This document shows positions 1 through 8,052 of a stretch of 18,172 bases of DNA, in pieces. Source of the DNA: Eubacterium sp. Its GTDB lineage: Bacteria > Bacillota_A > Clostridia > Lachnospirales > Lachnospiraceae. The notes beneath the pieces were generated by a model. It searched no databases, was not told the DNA's origin, and saw nothing but the letters and a program-made list of their open reading frames with translations. The stretch covers positions 1-18,172 of the forward strand of contig JAMPGN010000069.1 of NCBI GenBank assembly GCA_023663915.1, given 5' to 3'. The position numbers were made by a program, and so were the translations under genes. The first letter of the stretch is position 1. Each line of letters begins with the position of its first letter.

Positions 1-431
1 GCAACACGCTGTCTCTGACCACCGGACAAAGCCTTCGGCTTACGATCAAGAAGAGCTGTCAAATCAAGGATCTTAGCTGCCTCTTTCACCATCTTATCGA
101 TCTCGTCCTTCGGAACTTTTCTTAACTTAAGTCCGAATGCCATATTGTCATATACGGACATATGAGGATACAGAGCGTAATTCTGGAATACCATCGCGAT
201 ATCTCTATCCTTCGGCTCTACATCATTTACAACTCTGTCGCCGATTTTCAGTTCGCCGGAAGAAATGTCTTCCAGACCTGCGATCATACGAAGTGTTGTA
301 GATTTACCACAACCTGAAGGTCCTACGAAAATAATGAACTCCTGATCTGCGATTTCAAGATTGAAATCTTTTACTGCCTCAAAGCCGTTCGGATATACTT
401 TGCAGACATTTTTCAATGATAAACTTGCCAT
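1..431 (-). CDS. ABC transporter ATP-binding protein, sugar type (MsmK/UgpC-like), partial: N-terminal 143 residues
   Basis: Translated from the reverse strand, since the ORF runs off the left edge. It energises uptake of sugars or similar solutes by hydrolysing ATP on the cytoplasmic face of a membrane permease. Visible parts: Walker [10 protein letters not shown] (residues 37-45), the Q-loop region [11 protein letters not shown] (81-91, Q83) and the ABC signature LSGGQ (135-139, continuing RQRV). Walker B, the H-loop and the C-terminal OB-like regulatory domain that marks the MsmK/UgpC/MalK subfamily lie outside the window. The ATG at 431 is preceded by AGGAGG with 5 nt spacing. The upstream neighbour copA is separated by 225 bp, so the gene probably has its own promoter. 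In Firmicutes, ATPases of this type often stand apart from permease genes and serve several importers; that role is inference here. Confidence 0.93.
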   Translation of the reverse strand, partial: MASLSLKNVCKVYPNGFEAVKDFNLEIADQEFIIFVGPSGCGKSTTLRMIAGLEDISSGELKIGDRVVNDVEPKDRDIAMVFQNYALYPHMSVYDNMAFGLKLRKVPKDEIDKMVKEAAKILDLTALLDRKPKALSGGQRQRV

Positions 432-464
432 GATTGCCTCCTAAATAATTTATTTTTTGTTGTT

Positions 465-482
465 TCGATGATTCATCATCGA
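465..482. promoter_or_regulatory. Inverted repeat in the leader of the ABC ATPase gene
   Basis: Two 7-base arms TCGATGA / TCATCGA flank a 4-base loop (TTCA). The repeat lies just downstream of the possible transcription start and 34 bases before the start codon. It could be a repressor operator or a leader hairpin. It does not match the CcpA cre consensus. Five T follow it on the plus strand, but no plus-strand gene precedes it, so a terminator role is unlikely. Confidence 0.4.
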
Positions 483-499
483 TTTTTGACTCTGAACAT

Positions 500-505
500 A
501 GTATA
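500..505 (-). promoter_or_regulatory. Possible -10 element for the ABC ATPase gene
   Basis: On the minus strand 505-500 reads TATACT, five of six bases of the sigma-A -10 consensus. A 17-nt spacer leads back only to a poor -35 (TGGCAA). Transcription would start near 492, giving a leader of about 60 nt before the ATG at 431. The weak -35 keeps confidence low. Confidence 0.35.
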
Positions 506-656
506 GCGGACTTTTTTGCACTTTGCCATGCCATTATTTCACAAAGATTTTGCTTCATATTGTAGAAATTGCTTACTCAAATGCTTAAATTTCATTCTCA
601 TAGACAAGTTGACCAAGAAATTCTCCTTTTCTTATACATATTTACCAATCCGTTGC

Positions 657-869
657 TTATGCATGACATGCTATCACTTTGTAGCCGCTTTCCGTCACCG
701 CATCGATCAGTTTTTGATCCTCGACTTCTGTGTCCGCCGTCACTTTTGCATTGTTCTCTTCGAGGCTGACAACCACTTGCGTTACGCCATCCACTCCTTC
801 TAACGCTTTCTGCACATGTGCCTGACAGTGCGCGCACATCATACCCTCGATATCCAACGTCTTTACCAT
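657..869 (-). CDS. Possible internal-start CopZ-like copper chaperone within copA (70 residues)
   Basis: An in-frame ATG at 869 starts a complete HMA domain ([19 protein letters not shown] and onward) that ends at the copA stop. Directly upstream on the coding strand is AAGGAGG (883-877), 7 nt before the ATG, as good a ribosome binding site as any in the window. The 70-residue product would have the size and GMxCxxC site of the soluble chaperone CopZ, which delivers Cu(I) to CopA. Either cells make both full-length pump and free chaperone from one gene, or a former separate copZ was fused to copA and the site is a relic. Internal initiation is inference; the site itself is seen. Confidence 0.4.
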   Translation of the reverse strand: MVKTLDIEGMMCAHCQAHVQKALEGVDGVTQVVVSLEENNAKVTADTEVEDQKLIDAVTESGYKVIACHA

Positions 870-3263
870 TTTGTTTTCCTCCTTTTTCTCATTCCTATCT
901 ATGGACTCCGTATCGCTACGGTTTCCTTTCGCAACAGTAATGTCATTGATAAAATCCGGCATGGGAATTTCCTTCTTCTTCCTGTCCCGTTTATCCGACT
1001 GTACTTTAAAAAGATTCAACCGCAGCGCGTTCGTCACCACGCAGAAACTTGAAAGGCTCATCGCCGCCGCCGCAAACATGGGATTTAAACTTAACCCGAA
1101 TAGCGGCACGAGAATGCCCGCGGCTAGCGGTATCCCAACACAGTTGTAAAAAAATGCCCAGAATAAATTCTCATGAATGTTCTTAAGCACTTGTCTAGAA
1201 AGCCTGATTGCGGCGGACACATCAGTCAGGCTGGATTTCATCAAAACAATATCGGCGGCTTCCAACGCCACATCCGCCCCTGCGCCGATTGCGATACCCA
1301 CGTCCGCCCTCGTCAGTGCGGGGGCATCATTGATTCCATCGCCAACCATGGCGACCCGTCCATGTTCAGACAACTTTCTGACCACCGCTTCCTTGTCGTT
1401 TGGAAGCACGTCTGACACGATCGCCGTAAGTCCTACCTGCCGTCCGATCGCCTGCGCCGTCCGTCTATTATCACCGGTGAGCATAACCACTTGTATCCCC
1501 ATGTTGCGCAGTTGCCCGATTGCCTGTCGGCTGTCCTGTTTGACAACATCCGCCACCGCGATGATTCCTAACAGTCTACCATCCACTGCAAAATAGAGAG
1601 GCGTCTTGCCTTCCTCCGCCATTCTCTCTCCCGCCATCCGCATGGCATCCGTAAGCATTTTTCTATTCGAGAGAAGTGCGCTGTTGCCGCCCACCGCCTT
1701 TACACCTGCAAGCACGCCTTCCACTCCCCAACCCGGCAGGGCTCGGAAATTCTCGATCGGCTGCATCGGAATCTGCTGTTCGTCGGCATATTCACAGATC
1801 GCTTTGGCAAGCGGGTGTTCACTTCGCGCCTCCAATGCGGCTGCTGTCTGTATAAGTTCCTGCCCGGATACTCCATCTACCGGCTGTATATCCGTAACTT
1901 TCGGCTTTCCTTCCGTGACAGTCCCAGTCTTATCCAGCACCACGAAATCCATTTTGCCGGCATGTTCCAAAGCCGTCGCGTTTTTGAAAAGGATTCCCTG
2001 TCTGGCTCCCATGCCGTTGCCAACCATGATCGCCACTGGCGTTGCTAACCCCAGAGAACAAGGGCAGCTAATAACTAACACACTGATCGCATAGGACAAA
2101 GCTTTACCAATTCCCACGCCTGCTACAAGCCAAATAACACCTGTTATAATTGCAAGTGTTATGACCACCGGCACAAACACGCCCGACACTTTATCTGCAA
2201 TCTGCGCAATCGGTGCTTTCGTCGCTACGGCGTTCTCCACCATATCTATAATCTGCTGTAAAGTCGTATCCTTGCCGACGCGCAATGCCTTACATGTCAG
2301 TGCGCCATTCTGGTTGAGCGTCGCTGCACTCACCCGATCACCCATATGTTTATCGACTGGAAGGCTCTCGCCCGTCAGTGCAGACTCATCTACCGCACTC
2401 TCACCTTCTAACACCTCTCCGTCCACCGGAACACTCTCACCCGGTCTGACAATAAAAATCTCTCCTTCCACAACATCCTGCGCTGGAATCGTAATCTCCA
2501 TGCCGTCCCTCAGCACATGCGCCGTCTTAGGCGCTAGGTCCATCAAACTCTTGATGGCATTGGTAGTCTTGCCTTTGCTGTATGATTCCAACATTTTCCC
2601 CACGGTAATTAATGTCAAAATCGTCGCCGCCGACTCAAAATACATATCATGCAGGCAATGTACTGCCATCTCCTTATTGCCTTCTCCCATATAGGAACCC
2701 ATGCGGAACATAACCGCCGTGCTGTACACAAACGCTGCGCCACTGCCTAATGCTACCAACGCATCCATATTTGGCGCACGGTGCATGAGACTCTGAAAGC
2801 CGCTGATAAAAAATTTCTGGTTGATAACCATGACCAGTCCGGTCAAAAGTAATTGATACAACGCAATCGCCCAAGGATCAGAAGCAAACCGCTCTGGAAC
2901 ATACCAGCCCCACATCATATGTCCCATGGATACATACATGAGGGGGATCAAAAGACACAACGATACAATCAGTCTGCGCCTGATCTTAGGCGTTTCGTGA
3001 TCTTCCAGTGCATCCGTACCCGTGATACCACTAACCAAGTTCGCACTGTCTGCACCTGCCGGACTTGCCCCGTATCCTGCCGCTGCCACCGCATCACAGA
3101 TTGCCTGTGGCGTTGCCGGCTCATCGTACTCTACCATCATGTTATTCATCAACAAATTTACACTGACATGATCGACTCCCGCAACACCTGCCACCGCCTT
3201 CTCCACATGAGCACTGCAGGCGGCGCATGTCATTCCGGTCACTTGGAATTTACCGTTTTTCAT
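657..3263 (-). CDS. copA: Copper-exporting P1B-type ATPase CopA with N-terminal and C-terminal HMA domains
   Basis: Membrane pump that exports Cu(I) using ATP. With the ATG at 3263 it has 868 residues. In order: HMA domain with GMTCAAC (C13, C16); membrane helices from about residue 97; actuator loop TGES (297-300); Cu-binding CPC (400-402); phosphorylation motif DKTGT (D444); SEHP (H483-P484); GDGIND (641-646); FFYNC and MSLSS in the last two helices, the Cu(I) signature of the P1B-1 group; then a charged linker and a second HMA domain from residue 799 (GMMCAHC, C810, C813). An in-frame GTG exists at 3275, but AGAAAGG ends 1 nt before it and 13 nt before the ATG, so I prefer the ATG. This Shine-Dalgarno overlaps the csoR stop codon, suggesting coupled translation. 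The tail looks like a fused CopZ. No clear terminator follows. Confidence 0.96.
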   Translation of the reverse strand: MKNGKFQVTGMTCAACSAHVEKAVAGVAGVDHVSVNLLMNNMMVEYDEPATPQAICDAVAAAGYGASPAGADSANLVSGITGTDALEDHETPKIRRRLIVSLCLLIPLMYVSMGHMMWGWYVPERFASDPWAIALYQLLLTGLVMVINQKFFISGFQSLMHRAPNMDALVALGSGAAFVYSTAVMFRMGSYMGEGNKEMAVHCLHDMYFESAATILTLITVGKMLESYSKGKTTNAIKSLMDLAPKTAHVLRDGMEITIPAQDVVEGEIFIVRPGESVPVDGEVLEGESAVDESALTGESLPVDKHMGDRVSAATLNQNGALTCKALRVGKDTTLQQIIDMVENAVATKAPIAQIADKVSGVFVPVVITLAIITGVIWLVAGVGIGKALSYAISVLVISCPCSLGLATPVAIMVGNGMGARQGILFKNATALEHAGKMDFVVLDKTGTVTEGKPKVTDIQPVDGVSGQELIQTAAALEARSEHPLAKAICEYADEQQIPMQPIENFRALPGWGVEGVLAGVKAVGGNSALLSNRKMLTDAMRMAGERMAEEGKTPLYFAVDGRLLGIIAVADVVKQDSRQAIGQLRNMGIQVVMLTGDNRRTAQAIGRQVGLTAIVSDVLPNDKEAVVRKLSEHGRVAMVGDGINDAPALTRADVGIAIGAGADVALEAADIVLMKSSLTDVSAAIRLSRQVLKNIHENLFWAFFYNCVGIPLAAGILVPLFGLSLNPMFAAAAMSLSSFCVVTNALRLNLFKVQSDKRDRKKKEIPMPDFINDITVAKGNRSDTESIDRNEKKEENKMVKTLDIEGMMCAHCQAHVQKALEGVDGVTQVVVSLEENNAKVTADTEVEDQKLIDAVTESGYKVIACHA
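877..883 (-). promoter_or_regulatory. Strong Shine-Dalgarno inside the copA reading frame
   Basis: The minus strand reads AAGGAGG at 883-877, with 7 nt to the in-frame ATG at 869. It lies in the low-complexity linker (EKKEENK) between the last membrane helix and the C-terminal HMA domain. Lys/Glu codons favour purine runs, so part of the match could be chance. Confidence 0.55.
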
Positions 3264-3281
3264 GTTATTGCTCACACCTTT

Positions 3282-3602
3282 CTACTTTAACTTCTTAATT
3301 AATTCTACCGCTTCTTCCATAATTGCCTCGTTGCCCTTCTTAACCTCCTCGACAACACAGGTCTGCATATGGTCCTGCAGAATAATATATCCAAGACTTT
3401 GCAACGCACTCTCCACCGCTCCGATCTGAATCAAGATATCGCCGCAATACCGGTTATCGTCAATCATATTCCCAATCCCGTTGAGTTGTCCGATAATACG
3501 GTTAATACGGTTCTTAAGCTGTTTCTGTTCCTTGGCAGCTCTCGGTGTATTCTTATGATGACAGCAGGCGCATACATCTTCTGTTTTCTTTTCATTATCC
3601 AT
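3282..3602 (-). CDS. csoR: CsoR-family copper-sensing transcriptional repressor
   Basis: Small all-helical repressor of 106 residues that leaves DNA when it binds Cu(I). C53, H78 and C82 have the same spacing (25 and 4) as the Cu ligands C36, H61 and C65 of Mycobacterium CsoR, which supports copper rather than formaldehyde or persulfide sensing. The N-terminus has an extra VCACCHH cluster (C11, C13, C14, H15, H16) that could bind metal too. The start ATG at 3602 follows AGAAAGG at 12 nt. The stop lies 18 nt before the copA ATG, so the two form an operon. A CsoR-type palindrome sits in the promoter upstream, indicating autoregulation. Confidence 0.93.
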   Translation of the reverse strand: MDNEKKTEDVCACCHHKNTPRAAKEQKQLKNRINRIIGQLNGIGNMIDDNRYCGDILIQIGAVESALQSLGYIILQDHMQTCVVEEVKKGNEAIMEEAVELIKKLK

Positions 3603-3624
3603 TTCCTGACCATGCCTTTCTCAT

Positions 3625-3637
3625 AGAGCATTGCTCT
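3625..3637. repeat. Small hairpin in the csoR leader
   Basis: AGAGCA and TGCTCT flank a single T, so a 5-bp stem with a 3-base loop can form about 22 nt upstream of the csoR start. It may affect access to the ribosome binding site, but it is short and could be chance. Confidence 0.25.
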
Positions 3638-3704
3638 TCTTCAATTCTAACCGTGCCGACACTTTTTGCTTTTATTATGTCCTCTTTTTGATTTTTACAT
3701 TTAC

Positions 3705-3733
3705 AGAATATACCCCGTAGGGGTATTTGTCAA
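3705..3733 (-). promoter_or_regulatory. Promoter of the csoR-copA operon
   Basis: The minus strand reads TTGACA (3733-3728, perfect -35), a spacer of exactly 17 nt, then TATTCT (3710-3705, -10). The expected start is near 3698, giving a leader of about 95 nt before csoR. The CsoR-type palindrome fills the spacer. Confidence 0.8.
3710..3726. promoter_or_regulatory. CsoR operator
   Basis: ATACCCC-GTA-GGGGTAT is a perfect inverted repeat with 7-base arms. Known CsoR operators are G/C tracts with TAC...GTA-type flanks, and this fits that type. It lies between the -35 and -10 elements, so a bound repressor would block RNA polymerase. Copper binding to CsoR should relieve this. Confidence 0.85.
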
Positions 3734-3748
3734 GGGAGTAAATTTGCG

Positions 3749-3761
3749 TAGGAATTTCCTA
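3749..3761. repeat. Short palindrome upstream of the csoR promoter
   Basis: TAGGAA-T-TTCCTA is a perfect 13-base inverted repeat 16 bases upstream of the -35. It could be a second regulatory site or belong to the end of the DUF624 transcript. Nothing else supports a role. Confidence 0.2.
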
Positions 3762-3767
3762 TAGCAT

Positions 3768-3803
3768 AAAAAATAGGAGACAACTCATTTCCTGTTGTCT
3801 CCT
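3768..3803 (-). terminator. Rho-independent terminator of the DUF624 gene
   Basis: A perfect 10-bp stem, AGGAGACAAC (3775-3784) with GTTGTCTCCT (3794-3803), encloses a 9-base loop. On the minus strand it is followed by A and six T (3773-3768). It lies 37 bp beyond the stop of the DUF624 gene and separates it from the copper promoter. Confidence 0.88.
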
Positions 3804-3839
3804 GCTTATCCACAACATAACCCTGGCTAACTCCTTGGA

Positions 3840-4523
3840 TCATTCCTCAGTGGTTTCCTCTTCCCCACTCTCTAATTCTACCGAAAAATCCAAGTCCGAA
3901 ACTATCTCAGTTTCGGGTTCAAATTTCTTAAATATATTGCTGTACAACCATGCCGCGCCATAAGCCGGAAGTGAAATACCAAACATAAAAATAAAAATGT
4001 AAGAATATGCTGAAAAATAAGCGATTACGAACGGCAATGCATAAAACACTGCCATCAAAATCGTCTTGGGAAGATTGGCGACTGCAAGAATCGCGGCATT
4101 CTTGATCGTATTTCTGATTGTATTATCGAATCTGGCAAGCAGAGGAAACACGTACATTGCTATCAGGAACATGACCACCGCTACCGCGATAACAGTTATG
4201 ACTAAAGGTTTCGGGAAAGTAACCCCCGAATAACCGAAAATAAACGCATCTCCAATAAAAATCACTATCACCAACAGCATCAGCAGCCAGATCAATGTAG
4301 CCTGCTTGAAATTACGGACGAATGATTTAAAGAATCCTTTGACCAGATATCCCTCCTCACCCCTTATGATCTTAAGAATCACATAATGCATAGCCGTGAA
4401 AGCAGCTCCCACTGTGATGATCGGTATACAACAGATAATCATCACAAAATTGAGAATCAACAGATCCCCCACACGATTAAGAACCCGCATAATCGGACTA
4501 TCCATATCAAACATTCTTCCCAT
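3840..4523 (-). CDS. DUF624 (YesL-like) integral membrane protein
   Basis: 227 residues with about five or six hydrophobic segments, for example around residues 20-46, 75-97, 105-130 and 155-195, and an acidic C-terminal tail (ESGEEETTEE). The family, named for B. subtilis YesL, is often encoded beside sugar ABC importers in Firmicutes, but its function is not known. No transporter neighbours it here. The ATG at 4523 is preceded by AGAGGTG with 8 nt spacing. It is a separate transcription unit: a possible promoter lies upstream and a clear terminator downstream. Family assignment rests on overall pattern (N-terminal GRMFDMDSPIMR, then a helix and GAAFTAM), not on a catalytic motif. Confidence 0.8.
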   Translation of the reverse strand: MGRMFDMDSPIMRVLNRVGDLLILNFVMIICCIPIITVGAAFTAMHYVILKIIRGEEGYLVKGFFKSFVRNFKQATLIWLLMLLVIVIFIGDAFIFGYSGVTFPKPLVITVIAVAVVMFLIAMYVFPLLARFDNTIRNTIKNAAILAVANLPKTILMAVFYALPFVIAYFSAYSYIFIFMFGISLPAYGAAWLYSNIFKKFEPETEIVSDLDFSVELESGEEETTEE

Positions 4524-4565
4524 AATAACTTCACCTCTGCATACGTATTTTCATTATATTACCAA

Positions 4566-4596
4566 ATTATACAAAAAAATCTACTTAATTTGTAAA
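4566..4596 (-). promoter_or_regulatory. Possible promoter of the DUF624 gene
   Basis: The minus strand has TTTACA (4596-4591) and a perfect TATAAT (4571-4566). The 19-nt spacer is longer than the usual 17. The surrounding 100 bp are very AT-rich, so the match is less telling than it looks. Confidence 0.4.
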
Positions 4597-4627
4597 AAAT
4601 TTTATCATTTATATAATTATTTTAAAA

Positions 4628-5884
4628 TTATATCTTATATTTCTTGCTGAGCATTTCATACTGCATATTCAACGTCTCGTACATTTTCATGATTTCCGCG
4701 GATTCTGATTTCACATGCTGCATAACCTGGTCATAAGTTTTCACAAAAGTAATCACAATCTGCTGTTTCAACCGATTTCGGGCAGCCTCTTCCGTCAGAA
4801 TACTGATCACTTTCTCTTTCGGCATCGCCGAAGGATAACCTCTCCCATTCACGAGTGCGGTAACAACGTCCGCGACCTGCAATATCCTCTGAGGAAGATT
4901 CATCTGAAGATCTTTAAGCCGATACGGATAACCACTACCGTCGCATCTCTCATGATGGGCTGTTGCAACACGAACAATTTCATCATCCATCTTTCCTTTA
5001 AAAACTTTTTCTGCAATCCCCACATGAGTCTTGAGCACTTTAGTTTCCTCCGGTGTCAGCTTATGGGAAGCCTCGATGATCTCCTTAGGTATTGCAAGCA
5101 TACCTATATCATGAAGCAGTGCGCCATAATACAATATGTCCCTTTCCCGTCGCTGCAGCATCAATGACTTCGCAAGATCATCACAGATACAGATTGTAGT
5201 GATACTGTCTACCACCATCGCCTTGCTTCTGAATCCGAGACAATACATTAACATCTCAAGAAACTTCTTCTTATCCTCATTGGAGAAGAGCATATAGTCT
5301 ACAATATCATCCAATTCCTTCTTATATTCTCCACTTGCCATCTTCTCAAATATATTGTATTTCTTAGCACATTGATAAAACAGAACCAATGCATCCGGAG
5401 AAAGCCTTGTTCCTGCCTGCTTCTGGAACATATGCATATCAAACTGACCGCCCATGGTGGTTGAATAAAGATCCATTTTTTCGGCAATATTAATGTATGC
5501 TGCAAGGTCTTTATAAGCATAATCCACCTTTTTCAGCCCTTCATAATCCATATGATGATACATAATCGCCTTGGACAAATCACTCACGGGAGATAAATAT
5601 TTAAAAAACAGATATCCATAAATAGAATGCGCCGTGCTGCTCTTGACATCATAGCTCAATACATCATTGAGTTTCCCTGCTTCCGTCATATAAGCACCAA
5701 TATCGTGCAATGTGGCAGCCATGACCATATCCGCCAGCTCAAACTCCTCATATCCGCCTCTCTCCCGCAGCATGACATAGACCATATATGCCACTCTGGA
5801 CCCATGCTCGATAGGTCTTGGATGAATCAGCTTTAAAACGTCTCGCATCAGCAGAAAAATATCTTTACTCTTAATATATTCCAT
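4628..5884 (-). CDS. Double HD-domain protein: N-terminal HD plus C-terminal HD-GYP-like phosphodiesterase
   Basis: About 418 residues, predicted cytoplasmic with no membrane segment. The first HD domain (about residues 20-140) keeps H27, H60-D61 (LHDIGAY) and H110-H111. The second (about 225-350) has H258-D259 (LHDIGM), H287, HHE (310-312), DGSGYP (315-320) and AD (338-339), the HD-GYP pattern. HD-GYP proteins hydrolyse cyclic di-GMP, but the usual Lys after HDIG is Met here, and the substrate cannot be read from sequence. No REC or GGDEF domain is attached. I chose the ATG at 5884, with GTGAGG 6 nt upstream, over an in-frame GTG at 5896 with poorer spacing. The GNAT stop lies only 15 nt upstream, so they are probably co-transcribed. 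Confidence 0.85.
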   Translation of the reverse strand: MEYIKSKDIFLLMRDVLKLIHPRPIEHGSRVAYMVYVMLRERGGYEEFELADMVMAATLHDIGAYMTEAGKLNDVLSYDVKSSTAHSIYGYLFFKYLSPVSDLSKAIMYHHMDYEGLKKVDYAYKDLAAYINIAEKMDLYSTTMGGQFDMHMFQKQAGTRLSPDALVLFYQCAKKYNIFEKMASGEYKKELDDIVDYMLFSNEDKKKFLEMLMYCLGFRSKAMVVDSITTICICDDLAKSLMLQRRERDILYYGALLHDIGMLAIPKEIIEASHKLTPEETKVLKTHVGIAEKVFKGKMDDEIVRVATAHHERCDGSGYPYRLKDLQMNLPQRILQVADVVTALVNGRGYPSAMPKEKVISILTEEAARNRLKQQIVITFVKTYDQVMQHVKSESAEIMKMYETLNMQYEMLSKKYKI

Positions 5885-5899
5885 ATGTAACCTCACATC

Positions 5900-6370
5900 C
5901 TATAAAATAAATTCCATCGGTGTATAAATAATTCCGTCCTTCTTTTCCTCGGAACGTATGTCCCGAAACCCCAACTTATGGTAAAATTCCACCCCATAAG
6001 GAGATGCATTGACCGTCACTTTGGAAGCACCCATCTCCGACAGCAAATATTCCGTAAGGTATTTAATTAAAGCACGGCCTATTCCCCGTCTATGGTACTT
6101 CTCATCCACAAAAAGCAATGAGATATGTGTCGAACCACGAAGTGTAATCATTCCGATTATCTTGCCATAATCTAACGCAACAAACATCTGGTAAGTGCCC
6201 ATGACGAACATACGGTACAGCGTAGAATCGGTGATAAAATTCTGAAAATTTTTCACGCCTTCCGAAGTATAGACATCTGCTTCAAACCGCAGGAAAGTTT
6301 TCCACGCCAGTACCATGGCATCCTGCCATTCATTGCGATATGCACTTCTGATCTGATATGATGTTTCCAA
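5900..6370 (-). CDS. GNAT-family N-acetyltransferase
   Basis: 156 residues, the usual length of a single GNAT domain, which transfers an acetyl group from acetyl-CoA to an amine. The beta-4 strand HISLLFVDEKYHRRGIGRA (residues 82-100) holds the acetyl-CoA loop RGIGRA (R95-A100, RxxGxA). The C-terminal half, with NASPYGVEFYHKLGF (121-135), is also typical. The substrate is unknown. The start is TTG at 6370; AAGGGAG lies 11 nt upstream and no in-frame ATG occurs before residue 19, which would cut the first strand. The downstream HD protein begins 15 nt after the stop. The ldhA stop is about 80 bp upstream with no visible terminator, so readthrough is possible. Confidence 0.85.
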   Translation of the reverse strand: METSYQIRSAYRNEWQDAMVLAWKTFLRFEADVYTSEGVKNFQNFITDSTLYRMFVMGTYQMFVALDYGKIIGMITLRGSTHISLLFVDEKYHRRGIGRALIKYLTEYLLSEMGASKVTVNASPYGVEFYHKLGFRDIRSEEKKDGIIYTPMEFIL

Positions 6371-6449
6371 CTTGCCTGCAGCTCCCTTATTCTGAATACA
6401 TCTATTTCTATTTTAACGTATTTTGAACCAATATACAACCACCTACCGA

Positions 6450-7442
6450 CTATTTCACCGCCTCAGCGCCTACTTTATTCACAAGCGGCAGTCCGTTTTC
6501 CAATGCATATGCGTTCTCCAACGTCACTGCAGCAATCGCCTGCATTGCCTCCTTCGTAAAAAAACCCATATGCGAAGTGATCAGGACATTTGGAAAAGTC
6601 ATCAACCGTGCCAGATTCTCATCTCGCATGATCTCTCCCGACTTATCTTCGTAGAAAATCCCTTCCTCTTCCTCATAAACATCCAGTCCCACACCGCCAA
6701 ATCTGCCTGCCACTAATCCGTCTATCAACGCATCGGTATCGATCAGCCCGCCCCTCGATGTATTGACAAGATATACTCCCTGTTTCATGCTGTTTATCGT
6801 CTCATGGTTAATAATATATTTCGTGTCCGATGTCAACGGGCAATGAAGCGAAATGAAATCGGCATTCGACATTAACTCCTCCAACGCTACATATTCCACA
6901 TCGAGTTTCGGATTGGGATACGGATCATACGCAAGCACATGCATTCCAAAACCGTTACAGATCCGTATCATCGCCTGCCCGATTTTGCCCGTACCGACAA
7001 TTCCTGCTGTCTTCCGGTACAGATCCACACCCATCAGCCCATTCAGACTCATATTAAATTCCCTTGTTCTGTTATATGCCTTATGCGTGTAACGGTTTAC
7101 CGTCAATATCATGCCCATGGCAAACTCAGCCACCGCTTCCGGTGAATAGCTCGGAACACGCAAAATTAATATCTTATCTTCCGCCGCCTTTACATCTACA
7201 TGATTAAATCCTGCACTGCGCAACAATATTGCCTTGACTTTCATCTCGTAAAGTTGCTGTATCATCTGCGCATTCACATAGTCATTCACAAAGATGCAGA
7301 CCGCATCGTATCCTCTTGCAAGAGTAATCGTTTCCTCCTGAAAGGACATCTCATAAAAATGAATATCAAATCCATATTCCTTTCCCATAGGCTCAAACCA
7401 TATTTTATCATAAGGTTTCGTACTGAAAAAAGCTATCTTCAT
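6450..7442 (-). CDS. ldhA: D-lactate dehydrogenase (D-2-hydroxyacid dehydrogenase family, LdhA-like)
   Basis: 330 residues. It reduces pyruvate to D-lactate with NADH in the cytoplasm, recycling NAD during fermentation. The N-terminus (STKPYDK...AVCIFVND) and much of the chain resemble E. coli LdhA. The Rossmann motif is GTGKIG (150-155), followed by D173 in AYDPYP, which fits NAD preference. The catalytic set fits by spacing: R230 (NTSRGG), E259 (DVYEEEE), H291 (SHMGF). Phenyllactate-type relatives exist in gut Clostridia, so a different 2-oxoacid is possible. The ATG at 7442 has GAGGAGG 8 nt upstream. No confident promoter was found in the 87 bp upstream, although they are AT-rich. Confidence 0.92.
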   Translation of the reverse strand: MKIAFFSTKPYDKIWFEPMGKEYGFDIHFYEMSFQEETITLARGYDAVCIFVNDYVNAQMIQQLYEMKVKAILLRSAGFNHVDVKAAEDKILILRVPSYSPEAVAEFAMGMILTVNRYTHKAYNRTREFNMSLNGLMGVDLYRKTAGIVGTGKIGQAMIRICNGFGMHVLAYDPYPNPKLDVEYVALEELMSNADFISLHCPLTSDTKYIINHETINSMKQGVYLVNTSRGGLIDTDALIDGLVAGRFGGVGLDVYEEEEGIFYEDKSGEIMRDENLARLMTFPNVLITSHMGFFTKEAMQAIAAVTLENAYALENGLPLVNKVGAEAVK

Positions 7443-7529
7443 GAAAATTGCCTCCTCATTCCATATTATTTATAGTATGGTCCAAGAAGGCAAAAACATT
7501 CGTAATTGTTTGATGTTTCATAGAATAAA

Positions 7530-8009
7530 CTATGTTGATATGAGATTTTTAAAAAACCCTTGTATCGACTCCCTGATACTCTCCCAGAAGCTCTTCGCCG
7601 CTCCCTCCACGACATCCTCCACCGTCTCATTGATAGCGGTATTAGCCTCTTCCACTAGTTCCGTACTATACTTATGATACATTTCCTTTGCCTGTTCCAT
7701 AAAGTCTTCTGCACCGACCTCTATGTGATCCAATGTTTTCATAAAGCTGACGATCCTGTCCTTATTCTCCTCTGTCAAGGTAATCCCAAGTTCACTCTCG
7801 CTCTTACTAATTGCCCGGCGAACACTTTTCTCATCGGACAATTCCACTTCTCCCGCCGCTATCATATCAATTAAGCTGCCAACAATCGTCTCCTCGCCCT
7901 TGTCTGTCTCCCCTTGTTCTTTCCTCTGCATCGTCAAAAACGCTATGCAGAATATGCCAAGCAGGAATAATATAAGCCATAGTCCTCTCCTTTTATGCCT
8001 TTTCTTCAT
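7530..8009 (-). CDS. Membrane-anchored or secreted small protein, DUF1002-like C-terminal part
   Basis: 159 residues. A basic start (MKKRHKRRG) is followed by one hydrophobic helix (about 10-26), then a charged, helical, extracytoplasmic part. The stretch ISKSESELGITLTEENKDRI followed by VSFMKTLDHIEV (about 68-99) resembles the C-terminal repeat of DUF1002 (YpuA-like) proteins ("ltdeqidkIv.lm.ki..ldid"), but the rest of that family is missing. The function is unknown. The ATG at 8009 has AAGGAG 3 nt upstream, a short spacing. The hydrolase stop is 43 bp upstream on the same strand, so co-transcription is likely. There are no cysteines in the outer part and no LPXTG anchor. Confidence 0.75.
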   Translation of the reverse strand: MKKRHKRRGLWLILFLLGIFCIAFLTMQRKEQGETDKGEETIVGSLIDMIAAGEVELSDEKSVRRAISKSESELGITLTEENKDRIVSFMKTLDHIEVGAEDFMEQAKEMYHKYSTELVEEANTAINETVEDVVEGAAKSFWESIRESIQGFFKNLIST

Positions 8010-8052
8010 ACGCTCCTTCTGCCCTTACCGCATTGTCTTCTCGTGCGCGAAC

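Noticed and set aside
1606..2094. Plus-strand ORF of 162 codons opposite copA
   Set aside because: It is antisense to the conserved CPC and DKTGT region of copA, and its Ser/Thr/Pro-rich product looks like a shadow reading frame with no domain.
2161..2694. Plus-strand ORF of 177 codons opposite copA
   Set aside because: Antisense to the actuator and membrane region of copA; composition follows the opposite-strand codons.
3282..3613. Alternative ATG at 3613 in the csoR leader
   Set aside because: It is in a different frame from csoR and its product runs out of frame through csoR without a recognisable domain.
6253..6438. Minus-strand 61-codon ORF overlapping the start of the acetyltransferase
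   Set aside because: It is in another frame than the conserved GNAT sequence and shows no domain. A frameshifted upstream extension of the GNAT protein was considered, but the domain is already complete from the TTG at 6370.
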